Below, one piece after another: positions 35,851 through 46,749 of a stretch of 64,000 nt of DNA. Made by a program: the position numbers and the translations under genes. This DNA comes from Massospora cicadina (lineage: Eukaryota > Entomophthoromycota > Entomophthoromycetes > Entomophthorales > Entomophthoraceae). Location: NCBI GenBank assembly GCA_022478985.1, contig JAKSZP010007879.1, positions 186,001 to 250,000 on the forward strand, written 5' to 3'. The number at the start of each line of letters is the position of its first letter. The stretch's first letter is position 1. The notes below the pieces were generated by a model. It had not been told where the DNA came from. It worked only from the letters and a program-made list of their open reading frames with translations, and made no database searches.

Positions 35851-36998
35851 TGTCAGAAAACTTACCAAGTGGATACCTCCCAATAATATCAGAATTAAGA
35901 GTGTCAGTTAGTTAGGTGAGATTGCTGGCTAATCACCTAGATTGATATTATATAATGTTATATAACTAATAATCATCTTAGATTTGGCGGATTTCTAGTT
36001 TGGCGCCAACTGCAAAATTGTGGGTAGGAGTGGGAATTTCTGGCGGAAAGCCAACATTCTTGTATTAACCATCTGACAATAATTTTGATGCCTTAAGTCT
36101 GAGTTTGGCGGAATCTTATCTCAATGCCAACTACCATATGAGACTGATTTTGGGATATTCTGGCAGAAAGCCAATGGATTCATTATTAATCATCTAACTA
36201 TAAATTTGCTGCCTAATTTGGAGTACTGGAAAATCATGCTGAGATACTCAAAGTTATATTTATAATAGTATTTATATACAACCGACCAGTGACTTGTGCC
36301 AAGGATGAGCCAACTTAATATTTGATGATTTGGATAAGCAAAATGGGGGGAATTGCTACAACAGACAACTTCAATTGGTTGAGGTTCCAGCTTGGATGGC
36401 TAAGGGGCTTTCATAGGCGCAGTGGCCTAGAGTATAAATAGTCTTCTTTCCTATAAATAAAGAACTCTCTTTCACCTACTTCCTAATTATTTTAAATAGC
36501 AAGAGCCACTAAAGTGGATAGGGATGGGACTGGAGATCCCTGAAGTAGGCATGTGCCATTTCTGGAGTGGCTGATGCTGCTAGCTCCCATACCTCAGCCC
36601 TACAAGGAATTTATGGGAAATTGGACAACTGGCTACCAATGATGATGTGCTGCTAGCCTTCAGCCTTGATGGTGGTGCAGCGCAGGAGTGCCATAACCGC
36701 CAAGGATGGGGGATGGACTTGCAGGGGCATAAAAGATAGGTTGGTGATTGGTCATGAGGGTGGTGCAGCGCAGGAGTGCCTTGGCCACCCAGGATGGGGG
36801 ATGGACTTGCCAGGGCACACTCAAGAGGGACCATGGGACTAAGGCGAAGTCGTTGGTCTGCTGTGTTGGTGGGTTGGAGTGGACTTGTAGGGTGTTGGTA
36901 CGCCTATGAAGGCAAAACAGAAAAGGTCAGCCAGTCTCCATACTATTTGGCCTGGCACACTAGCGGAGCCTACTGTTTGGAAAAGCTATTTTCTGACA
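35851..36998 (+). repeat. 3' LTR of element F with two tandem duplications
   Basis: One duplication has period about 120 bp: units start near 35980 and 36100 with TTTGGCGGA and share TTCTGGC-GAAAGCCAA. Another has period 88 bp: GGTGGTGCAGCGCAGGAGTG at 36671 and 36759. TATA-like AGTATAAATAGTC occurs near 36430. The ending AGCGGAGCC-TA-T-TTGGAAAAG is shared with the 5' LTR. Confidence 0.7.
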
Positions 36999-38499
36999 GA
37001 GATAATATTTTTGAAAACTGAATGAGAAGTGGATAGAGAACATAACTACTGGATTCAGGAAGACATTGCGCAAATGCTAAAACTGGGAAGAGCTCAAAAA
37101 TTACAAATGTGATTGCACCCAAATGGAGGTGAATAAAGCTGATAACAAGAGCACAAAAATCCAGTTGGTAAAGTACAAACCTTAGAAATGTGCCTGGAGC
37201 TTTTGCTGCGATTTTTGGAGATGGCACCTGAAAATACACCTATCATTAGTCAGTTTGCTGATCAAGAATCTCCTGCCACCATAGCAACGAAAAATTTTGG
37301 AGTACTTTGAAATTACTTACCTTTCATTAGGATAATGCAATGTCATTTTTCCATCTATTTAAAATTATGATGTTTGTATAAGGGACCAACTAAAAGAAGT
37401 AATTGTGATGAACTTCTTGGACACCAACTGTCAGAATTTAGTGTTGTTCCATCTCAACAGGGATAATTGGATGTACAGCGACACTATAGAAGTAATATTA
37501 ACGGAGTTTGATAGTCTTATGCAGATGGCCAACTTTAAACAGGATTTTATGGGAATTCAGTTTGAAAGGATGAAACATTAGCTGCCTTTGCTGACTGATT
37601 TTCCAGGAATTGTAAATCATGATTGGTGCAAAAGTATTATCAGATTTTGGTGCATGCATAGCAATGCAAGTGGAGCTTTGTCCTACAGAGATTTGCACTG
37701 CTCTATGGTGTCAGCAAGGGTAAACCAGACTTCCACGTCACAGATAATGGAGTATTTCAAGATGCTAGGAGCAACATTTGAAGCAACTATTTGAACCTTC
37801 AAAGCCATTTTCACCAAACTCAGAATAACGTGAAATTTGTTGAGCCCAAAAATGAACAATATAATTATGTCGCTATGGGGAATTAGGCCAAATAATAGAA
37901 ATAAGCGGATAAAACTCAGATCTATTGCTACTAATAAGGAAAACTTGGGCATATAAAAGCTCAATGTCAGGGCAAGAAGCATAGAGATCAAGTCACTCTG
38001 GTACAGGCTAAAGAAAAGGAATATGGTCAAGACATAGGAAAAGGACCAGCATTTGATATGGAACAATCTAAAACTTCAAGCAAACCTATTTCCCTTGATA
38101 TATTTAACAATGACCTGAATAATTTATGGTTTCATTTAAAGAGAAATGCATCTGATACGCTCTATCAGGTGGTTAATTTGGATGTAAATGCAATTACCTG
38201 AATAAAAGCTAAGGGGATAGACCCTGAAAATTATGAAAGATATTGCTTAGCCATATTCTTGTCAGTTGAGGGAAAAGATCTGAACTTTCCAAAAGCATCA
38301 AAGAGCTAGTCAAGATTAATCTTAGTGAAGCAAAAGTTTCTTATCCATTAGAACATAATAAGTAATCTTTCCTTATTTGTCCATAAAATTAATTCATACT
38401 CTTGATTTAGAAAATAATGCTACTATTCAATCAGTATTTAATTTACTGAAATACTCTGATTGTAAACATGTGGATATTATAGTCAAATGAGCAAAAACA

Positions 38500-38700
38500 A
38501 GCGATAAACAACAGTGTTGTTCCCATTAATATTATTTTGACCAAGTTGATTAAACAAAAGAAGACTTTTCTGCATTAAATATATCAGAAAGAATATGGAA
38601 CTGCCAGACCAGATACCACAACATCTTGTGAAGCATACAGTTCACTACTCTTTGGTTTGGATTTTTGTGGTATCAGCTCTAACCTTAGTGCTTAAAAATC
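38500..38700 (+). pseudogene. Protease region of element B, decayed
   Basis: PINIILTKLIKQKK near 38530 and EYGTARPDTTTSCEAYSSL near 38590-38650 align with the protease of A (APINIMSTKLVKRL, YGTAGPRTTTSCRAYSTL) and C. The catalytic DTG is not preserved. Confidence 0.6.
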
Positions 38701-38959
38701 AAAATATGACATACTCATCAGGATGGAATTCTTGAGAAAGTATGTTGTCAATTGTAAATTTAAGGAGAATACCCTAACAATTTTGAGACAAACTCTGCCC
38801 TATGTCTATCATCAGAGAGGAGAAACTCCGCTGACAGATAAGAAAAATTTTGTAAATCTGATTTACAATGATGGTATAATTACCATCCAATACAATTTGG
38901 GTGGCCAAAGAAGTAGGGAAATGCTAAAGGATATACTTGAAAACCATGGGATACTGTTA

Positions 38960-39225
38960 GGACAAAAATGATGAATACCATTCCAATGGGAATGCAAATA
39001 ATAGTTAGCTCATGGTTAACACTAGAAATCCCAGAACAATTATATGAAGAAGTCACCGCCCCATGTAGTAATTTGATACTGGGACCTTGGGTAGCGTGGG
39101 GATTATAATGCCAGGCCACAGTGAAATATGATTGATGCTGGCCAACCTGAGCGAAAAACTGATGAGAGTAGAAAAAAAGTTATTTCATTTGCACATTTAA
39201 TCCCAATGGCAGGAATCATTGAGTT
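38960..39225 (+). pseudogene. dUTPase-like domain between PR and RT, element B
   Basis: MQIIVSSWLTLEIPEQLYEE near 38989 corresponds to HQVIINTDLEKEVPDGLYVE of C. LGPWVAWG and a frameshifted GHS-I follow. MLANLSEKLMRVEKK near 39134 corresponds to VLVANIQNRPMKIRQ of C. Two frame changes occur. It sits at the same position between protease and RT as in A, C and I. Confidence 0.5.
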
Positions 39226-39479
39226 CCACGACTTTTTTATGTTAACAGAGATAAGATTACCAGCGGATGCTGCCAAAAGTGTTAATGTACTGGTCAATCT
39301 TAAGCAACTGGCTGAGTTATTATAATGACAGCAAGAAGAAGCGCTTTGATTATTTGAGAAATATTGAAATTTTTCCAGGATAACCATGACCTTGGATGTA
39401 AGAAAATGTGATCTATAAGGTCAACACTGGTAAATGTTCATTGATACAATTGTGATCTTTCCACCAGTCAAAGGCTTAT

Positions 39480-40080
39480 GAAGCAGTAGTCTTGAAGTAA
39501 TCAGCAAGTTTATTGAGCATGAGCTCCTCATACCGTCATTGACCCATGGGTGATTCTGATCCTTATTGTAAAGAATAAGGGCAGATCAAATTGTGTAGTG
39601 ATTTAATTACTACCAGTTGATAAGAATCACCGAAGGAAAATTTTTATCTGCTTCCAAAGATTGATGAAGCGCTCAATAGCCTGGGGAAAAGTTTTTTTCA
39701 GCAATTAATTTTATCTCAGGATATTGTAATATAGACTTTTTAAAAGAATTACAAGAGAAACTTGTGATAATCACCGCATAAGGGTTATACCAGCTGACGT
39801 GAATGCCCCAAGGATTGTGTAACATGAAGGTGACTTTGCAGAGGGTGATGAAATTTATCTTGAGTGACTTAAAGTTATCTTGTATTGGTGTGCTTAGATG
39901 AAATTAATGTAATCATCTGGATGCCCACATATTACCTGAGCACTTGGAGGAAGCTCTCAAATGCCTAGCAATGGCCAATTTGAAGATCAAGACAAAGAAA
40001 TGTCATTTCTATAAAAAAAGAGCTTGAATATTTGGGATTTGTGATAAATTCTGGCAAATTGTAATTGTAGCCGCAGAAGA
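39480..40080 (+). pseudogene. Reverse transcriptase of element B, heavily decayed
   Basis: Pieces recognisable in shifting frames are the fingers near 39590 (NCVVI-LLPVDKNHR), KIDEALNSLGKSFF near 39658, a decayed motif A near 39710 and the segment AMANLKIKTKKCHFYKK near 39968-40020. The YxDD motif is not readable. Confidence 0.65.
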
Positions 40081-40254
40081 TAATTGCCATCAAATGGATG
40101 TCAATTCTGAAAAGTGTTTAGTACATACAAGTCTTTCTTGGTATTGTAAGTTATGATCACTAGTTTACAAAGATTTTTATAAAATCATCAAACCATTGTT
40201 TCACCCGCTATAAGATCTAAAAAAGGATTTGTTTCAAATGAGGAGGCCCAAGCA

Positions 40255-40503
40255 GTGTTCAATGAGCTAAGAAAATATCTGATGACTAGTCCTGATCTGA
40301 TATACCCAAATCTCAATTGGAAATTTACTATTCAGATTGATGCCTCATTAATGGCAATTGGTGCTGTTTTATGTCAAGGAGATAATGGCAGGGAAAAGCA
40401 TCCAGTGGAGTATGTAAGTAGAACATTGACACTATTGGAAAGGAACTACAATATGACAGAGAGCAAGTGCCTTGCAGTAATTTATGCTTGCAAACAATTT
40501 TAG
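40255..40503 (+). pseudogene. RNase H of element B, best-preserved pol segment
   Basis: An 82-codon open frame reads IQIDASLMAIGAVLCQGDNG, HPVEYVSRTL, ERNYNMTESKCLAVIYACKQF. IDAS carries the first catalytic Asp and TESKCLAV carries the Glu region. The frame stops at TAG 40501 where Arg or Trp would be expected, then continues to KAYDFRI-like residues. It degrades RNA in RNA-DNA hybrids. Confidence 0.88.
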
Positions 40504-40869
40504 GTGTGTATACATGGAACACATTTCAAGGTTTGACCAACCGCTTATCTCTACGTTGGTTGCATAATCTTAATGAACCAGAGGGGCGACTGGCTAATGG
40601 GCTCTGCGACTGAAAGCCTATGATTTCAGAATTATACACCAAGCAGAGAAGCACATCAAAATGATGATGGACTATCAAGATTACCTTCTGTTTAAGTTGT
40701 GTATAAGCAAGCGGGTGAATTATTCTAAAGATGATTGAAGTGAATACTGGGGATGAACCCCAGGAGATTCAAGGAGCGCTGAAGAAAGCAATGGAAGATA
40801 CTGAAGTAAAGAATAAACAGCTATACAATTTTTTGACATATAACAGTAATTTACCTAAACCATATGAGA

Positions 40870-41960
40870 GAGCATAATTTATTTAAGCTGCACACAAAGT
40901 TGTAGGGCATGGTAGCCTAAAAAATTGAAGCCTTCTCCACCAGTATTATTTATGGGAACTTATCAATTATGCTGTCATGAATTACCTAGCTTGTTGTATA
41001 AAATGTCAACTCCACAAGCTGCATAAGAATATTTCAGGATACTTGCTCATAAACCCTAAGTTTGCTTGGCGCATAGTGTCAATAGTTGTGATGTGACCCT
41101 TTAATGTGAGTACTGGGGAAGTAAAATACAACATTGTTGTGATAGACCATCTGACTAGATGGGTTGAGATGAAGGCCTGAGAAGAGTAGATGATAAAATC
41201 ATTGTGATATTCATACTAGACTAAGTGTTGTATCAGTATGGATGCTCACAAGTATTCTTGAGTGATAATGGAACCAGCTTTACATTACATGTGATCCCAA
41301 TACTGAATAAAAAAATGGAAATTTTAAGGAGTGGTTTCCGTTCCCTACCACCCAGAGATTAATGGAATGGTAAAAAGAGTCAATATATATCTAATCGCAA
41401 TGCTAAAAAGCTGGGTAGCAGGGAAAATTTTTACTTGTGAATTTTAATTGATTTAAGTTAACTTTGCATATAAATTAGTATATTATGGCAACAAGGAAAG
41501 AGCCATTCAAAGTTTTATATGACAAAGAGTCTCACTACCTCTTATTTTGTATTCAGAAGTGAAACTATCTTTGGTATAAGTACAGAGCAATACTTAAACA
41601 GACTGTCAAATTTTATTATTGAACTGAAAATTACAAGAATTTGATATGACGTTAGAGGGGAAAAAGAGGTTTGTTGGATAGGGGAGGGATAAGAGGTTAA
41701 GGTTTGGATTGGGATTGGATAGTTGAGGTAGGGGAGCATAAGGGGACGTGGAGAAAAATTGGGTAGTAGGTGGATAAGAATGGGGTAGAAGGTGGATAAT
41801 TGGGTAGACTATTGTGGCGCCCATGTGTTTGGAAGAAGAAACAAATTGAACTCCCTATGGTCAGGTTTGTTTGTTATTATTGCTAAGATGGTGACAGATG
41901 CCTATACGCTGAAGAATATCTTGGATGGTCACAGTAATAGAGTCCATACTAAATAGTTAT
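40870..41960 (+). pseudogene. Integrase of element B, catalytic Glu lost
   Basis: HHCC finger: AAHKVVGHGSLKN near 40888 and CCIKCQLHKLHKN near 40991. Core: YNIVVIDHLTRWVEMKA near 41127 with the first Asp intact, LSDNGTSFT near 41258 with the second Asp intact, then HPEINGMVKRVN near 41348, where the catalytic Glu is Lys. The C-terminal module (SGLFVII, TDAYTLKNILDGH) lies at 41860-41930. Element A has the Glu, so the change is a loss. A G-rich stretch interrupts the C-terminus. Confidence 0.85.
41640..41815 (+). repeat. G/A-rich strand-biased tract within integrase of B
   Basis: About 175 bp almost free of C on the plus strand, with repeated GGATTGGGATTGGATAG- and GGGTAGTAGGTGGATAAG-like units (near 41705 and 41760). 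It has no counterpart in A or C at the same point of the integrase. It is probably an expanded simple repeat. Confidence 0.65.
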
Positions 41961-42663
41961 AGTATTGGATTTATGGGGAAAAATATAATAAGGAAAAAAT
42001 ATATGTATATATAATACAAAATATATGAAAAAACATTTATTAAGAAGATCACCCTTTAAAAATGAAAAATATTTATATACAATAATAGAATTGGTTTCCA
42101 ATTGCCATAATTGAGAGGATCTGGTAGTGATCCCACCCTCTGTTGTTTAGTGTGGAGAATAGGATGAACTACTATGAAAGTAGTGATAAATTACAATGGA
42201 AGAAGAACATGTATAAGGGCAGAATCAGCTCAGGTGAACCTGGATCTTCTGTGAAGAGGTCTGAGGTGAAAAGAAAGTAGAAGATCCACTCTGATCAAAA
42301 CAGAGAGCCTAGCTGGGGAAGTACAGGGGCCAAGGTCTTAAAGCTGGCTGAAAATACCCTTTAAATGATGAGGAGTCATAGAAGACCGTCCAGTTTTATT
42401 ACAGGTGGACCAGGTCATATTGTCAGTGAGAATGTCTGATTTAGTACTGGCATGGCATATTGCCAAGGGAACTGCACTCTGAGGAGGCAGAAGCGATTAG
42501 GAAAGGAAGAAGAGGAACAACGTTACTAAGAATGGCATGAGATGCATTGAGTGAAGACCAGACCAAGCTCTGCTGCAGTTAAGTTAACTTTTATGGCTGA
42601 GTTGTAACCATGGCCTAAGGCAGCATTCTCTCATGAATTATATCTTGCTGGATAATCTGGTCT

Positions 42664-42674
42664 TTCTGGGGATA
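42664..42674 (+). other. Polypurine tract of element B, decayed
   Basis: TTCTGGGGATA precedes the 3' LTR, where A has AAGTGGGGGGA. The upstream context GATAATCTGGTC is shared with A. Confidence 0.6.
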
Positions 42675-43722
42675 TGTTTTGAATTTATGACATCTCATCC
42701 AGACCAATCATATTATAACACAATCTTCTTTGCCCAATAGGCGTTTTATCAAAGTGGATAGATTATCATTAGAGATTATAACTATTGTTGGTTAAACCCT
42801 TAACATATAGCAAATCTTCCAGGATTGATTCTGCCAGATTAATAGTATTTTCTCAGTAATAATCCCCTACAATATGTTTGCTATATATTTTGATTCTAAT
42901 TTTGGTTATTGGTTCTTTAATATTAATCAATTGGAGTTTGTCGCTAATCAACTCAGGGAACTATAATTATTGCTCAAGTATCAACAACACTTCTGGTAGC
43001 AACTTGTGGGTTACCTTTTAGGCAATGTGACCTGCTGTTAATGGGTAAAAGATCCTTTATCTGAGCAGGTTGCTAGCCTATTTAAGTTACCCACCGAGAT
43101 TAATTGAAAAGTAGGGACGCTTTTTAATTAATCAGAAAAGTTGCCTTTCTAGTTGGCGGAGGAACCTAACTAGATGGAGGAGGAAACTCCATGTGGGGTG
43201 CAACTTAGGAGGGTTAATTTGTTACCAACGGCTGCTGTCTCCACAGGGAGGTACCAACGTAAGTTTTGGGCGCCAGATTAAATTATAAAAGCCCTTGTTT
43301 ATAAGCAAATAGAGCAGAAAGACGATTAGAGATAATTGAAGACTTAAATCTTTAACTATTATAAACATATTGTATTTTTAACTCTAGGGATTAGAGTTGA
43401 AGGATCAGATATCATTTGATTGATATTGTTTGTTAAGTTCTCTGGACTCCTTCAAAAAGAGAGGAAGATTTGAAGGGAGAATATTCCCTTGCTGTTTGGA
43501 GACTTTATCATAGTACTTTATAGGTATAGAAGAAAGAGCGTTAGCACCAGTCTAGCATTGAGGACAATAATCAAGTTAGTGATAAAAATCTCAACTAGGC
43601 TAATAGTCTTCATTCTATTGTCAACCCAGTCAAATCATTTAATAATATGTTTTAACGCACACACCAGAACCTGTGCAGTAGGCTTGAGAGCTACAGCGAG
43701 CAACCCAGAATAAAAGTTTATA
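42675..43722 (+). repeat. 3' LTR of element B
   Basis: It starts TGTTTTGAATTTATG and ends AAGTTTATA (CA changed to TA). It is a direct repeat of 33284-34338. An open frame 43489-43713 lies within and is not a gene. Confidence 0.92.
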
Positions 43723-44480
43723 AGGACTTAATAAGCTGATGTGCAGAGCATTCATGACATTTCATATGATTATCTTAGTATCAAAACTATAGACTCCAAA
43801 AATAGCCTTGTTGATTTTTTAACATTTGATTAGCCCTCCATGACCAACATCTTATGTGTTTTATAATTATCCTTTGTTATTCTTATGACTTAGAATATAA
43901 GCGTTATCAACAAATTTTCTATTATATAAAACCCTTTTTTATAAACTCTAAAATCATCTAAAGACATTTTTATGATCTATCAGATGATAGGCTTTTTATT
44001 TACATAATTTTGAATCTTTATCCTTTATTAGAATAAATGATTGGCATATATAATCAAAGTGGTACTATTGGTAGTCTATAGATCACATCTTCATTTTTAG
44101 GGTAGATTACAGAAATTATATCACTTCATAATTGTAAGCATGAAGCTTCAGTGCCCACTGGGCCAACCCAACCTTTGTGTTCCATCAATTTATATAGTCA
44201 TTGTATTTATTCATTATTGGTGATGATTTTAATTTGCTGAAATTAATAAACTAAAAATTATACATGCAAAAATGACATCAAGACAATAGCGCTTAATTAA
44301 TTATATTACCTCTCGTGTTTAAATGAAAAACAACAAAAGTGACAGAATGTTTTTCTCCATCTTCATCCCATTGATACAAGAACAGCTTAAACACAAGTAA
44401 TTATTGCATCCATTTAAACAATGAAGAGCGTTTTATAATTTAGATACCTTAACACTAAAGCCTCTTTTGCAAATTACTAG
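43723..44480 (-). pseudogene. Integrase zinc-finger end and RNase H region of element I
   Basis: Right beside B the minus strand reads KCHECSAHQLIKS (43723-43763), the CX2C end of a gypsy integrase finger. The same frame continues beyond B at 33283. Farther up (44000-44480) RNase H is expected, but I could not read it. Confidence 0.7.
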
Positions 44481-44699
44481 TTTCTTAAAAGAATCTTAAT
44501 AATCAGGGACCACTAAAAGTTACACCGCTCCTAAGTAGATGAAGTAGTGTTTCAGCCAGATGGAAACTCATAGGATATATTAACAATAATATCCCACCAT
44601 CCCAGAAGTACTGCACATCTCGTTTATCATATAGCTTTTCTTGCAATATCATCGTTGAGTTTATTGGGTTAGGCCATATCCTTGAATTCAACAATATAT

Positions 44700-45200
44700 C
44701 CTAGGTATTCCATATATGTCTTGAAAATTAACATCTGCTTATCATGATTTATTTTATTCATGATCTAATCTTTTGCACTTCCTTAATGTGAAAATTTTGA
44801 TTAATCCCTTGATAACACATTAAATGTCATCAAAATATACAAGCACACTTTAACTCCAGATCTCCTTAGGATGTTATCTATAGCCCTTTATAATGTGTCT
44901 GACGCGTTTCATAATCCTTATAACATTTTTATTGTTTAAAATAAACTATGAAAAGTAATATTTGTACTCATTATCTACTCCTCCTTAGGTAAGTAATTTC
45001 CCAATAATCTGCTAATAATATCCAGTTCATAAATGTACTTGACACTTTTTAGTTGTCCAATGCCATCATTCACTCACAGGAGGTGATACAAATCATTTTT
45101 ATGATTTTGTTTGGTTTCAATAGTCAAATACTATCTAGCTAATGCATTTAATTTTAACAATAAGCATCGGAGTAGCCCAAAGGCTGTAAGTGGGCACAAG
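44700..45200 (-). pseudogene. Reverse transcriptase of element I, YFDD retained
   Basis: On the minus strand: NDGIGQLKSVKYIYELDIIS near 45.04 kb (IDD-LDQLGGAKYFS-LDLIS in relatives), ILRRSGVKV near 44.85 kb and VLVYFDDI at about 44.83 kb, with both catalytic aspartates. Stops and frameshifts are frequent. Confidence 0.75.
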
Positions 45201-45559
45201 CTTCCTTGATGAAAGAGCTTTTAAAATTTTTCTGCATAGTTTTTAATAGCCTTGATATTTCAAATGGTCTGGAAATTTATGGGTTTAGATTACTCTATGT
45301 TGATAGGTGCATAATTTTACTTTCATATCTAAGGTCATACCCATCAGAGGCAAATAAAATTAAAAAGTTAATTAGCACTGCCATTTTTCAATCTTTTTTG
45401 ATTTTTTTGTCAAAATTTAAATTTTCATGTGGAATAATAGTGAGTGCCTTTTGAGTCTAATAAGGTAGTTTAAATGGCCAAAAAATCCAAATTTTCAAGA
45501 CTATAATCTAGTCTCTTAAAATTCAAAGTTTTTAGAGAGACTCATTGCTCTTTTTTACT

Positions 45560-45850
45560 ATAATTTCTTAAACAATTAATTAGCAAGTAGTATGTAAATT
45601 TATTTTTCCCAAAGAAATTATCTCTGGAGCAACATGGACATAATTTACTAGTATCCTAAGGTGAATAGTCTAAACCTTTCAAAACTTCAGGTAACTTTTT
45701 AGTTAGTCTAATTGCTACAGCTTGCTGCTTTCTTGTATAAAAACAAACTTATTAACTTTTAGAAATATCATTAAGTTCAAAGATTGTTGAAGAAGGAGAT
45801 GAACTACAATATTTATTTTTTGTTAATGAATGGGCATTACTCCATAACCA
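45560..45850 (-). pseudogene. dUTPase-like domain between PR and RT, element I
   Basis: The minus strand reads YVHVAPEIISLGKI near 45.63 kb, matching PHVAPGIILLGHG of C. ILLAN follows in a nearby frame at about 45.6 kb. The position between protease and RT is the same as in A, B and C. The N-terminal part is not clear. Confidence 0.4.
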
Positions 45851-46279
45851 TAGACTAAATTGATGATGTTGTTTCAGTTTGTAAATGGAACTTTGCCTTC
45901 TTAGAATAGTTCAGAGACAACGTCTAACTAATAAATTAAAATAACTTCAGATAATTGATCACAGCGCCAAAAAAATTAAGAAGATAATAAAATCAAGAAG
46001 TTGATAATGTTGTTAAAAAACATTTTTATAAGCACTAATTTAAAGTGACTCAAACCTCAATAGTAGGGTGTTATACGCTCCTTCATTTACAGTGCTATCA
46101 GGCTCATAATCACAAGACTTCTGCTAGTGAGCTCCATTGAAGAAACATTGATATCCTCAAAAGTAAGATTTGTGTTATGTTTACAGGAGCAAAAATATTA
46201 ATTAGAGCGGCACCAAACTTACTCACATGTATATCAATGTAAGTGCAATGAGAACATCAATTATATTTTGCATTTTAAT

Positions 46280-46740
46280 TTAAAATGGCTAGAGTTTCAA
46301 CTTGTAAATTGTGTCCAATAATCATATCTCCAAGGCCAAAAAAATTGGTAATCAGGTCTAAAAGATATAAATTCACCTTGACTACTTTCAGTGTGGGTAG
46401 GTCATTGGTTATTTGGTTTATAAAGTTTTTTTATTTAAGAGTATGGGTAGCATTGGGCTTAAGACTAATTTTGTGGCCTTCCTTTTATATAATTTGGCGC
46501 GTTGACTACAAGTTACTACTAATATATTACAGGAGGAAGTTATAACTTAATTGTGGCTTCATCTTGATGTCTGAGTGAGACTTAGTGATGGCTTGTAATA
46601 GATTATCCCTCCTCTATTGCCAGTTGTCTTTCCCTGTTCTTCATCATCAACGGTAGATACTTAGTTCAAGTTAGATTGATTTTTGAGGAAGTTATCAGCA
46701 TAGTATCCCATAGAGCCACAAAACTAGTAGGGTAATTTGG
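46280..46740 (-). pseudogene. Zinc knuckle and protease remnants of element I
   Basis: The minus strand reads SFCGSMGYYADNF near 46.70-46.73 kb, a CX2CX4HX4C knuckle in which only one Cys remains (His to Tyr, last Cys to Phe). Near 46.3 kb GDMIIGHNLQ matches the YDMIIG end of gypsy proteases. The DTG motif was not found. Confidence 0.5.
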
Positions 46741-46749
46741 CAACCCTCG

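Larger units (their letters stand above)
34616..36998 (+). mobile_element. TRIM-like compact LTR element F
   Basis: Two LTRs of 1.06 and 1.15 kb surround only about 179 bp, which hold a perfect primer site (35673-35690) and a polypurine tract (AAGTGGGGGAAAA at 35838-35850). It has no coding sequence, so it must be mobilised by proteins of relatives. LTR ends are TGTTGGAA/TTCCAACA for the left LTR and TGTCAGAA/TTCTGACA for the right. Flanks GATAT and GAGAT differ at one base and are probably the target duplication. The two LTRs share promoter and end blocks but differ by internal tandem duplications. Confidence 0.75.
34403..37980 (+). pseudogene. Gag of element B, interrupted by element F
   Basis: An ATG at 34403 lies after the primer site (MLFKMNLANCGWNLSPLK). 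The frame is soon closed by stops. F interrupts it at 34616-36998. Downstream fragments (open at 37588-37794) end in a degraded knuckle at about 37926-37970 (GKLGHIKAQC kept, the second Cys codon replaced by TAA). It has no function now. Confidence 0.6.
33284..43722 (+). mobile_element. Ty3/gypsy element B with both LTRs, contains element F
   Basis: LTRs at both ends are bracketed by an exact 5-bp duplication AGGAC (33279-33283 and 43723-43727). The interior carries a primer site, broken gag (split by F), decayed protease, dUTPase-like segment, RT, a well-kept RNase H, and integrase. Without F it is about 8 kb. It inserted into the integrase of element I in the opposite orientation. The last LTR dinucleotide is TA, not CA. 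Confidence 0.9.

Noticed and set aside
36580..37021. Open frames on both strands in the right LTR of F as genes
   Set aside because: They arise from the 88-bp tandem duplication and cross the LTR end into gag of B.
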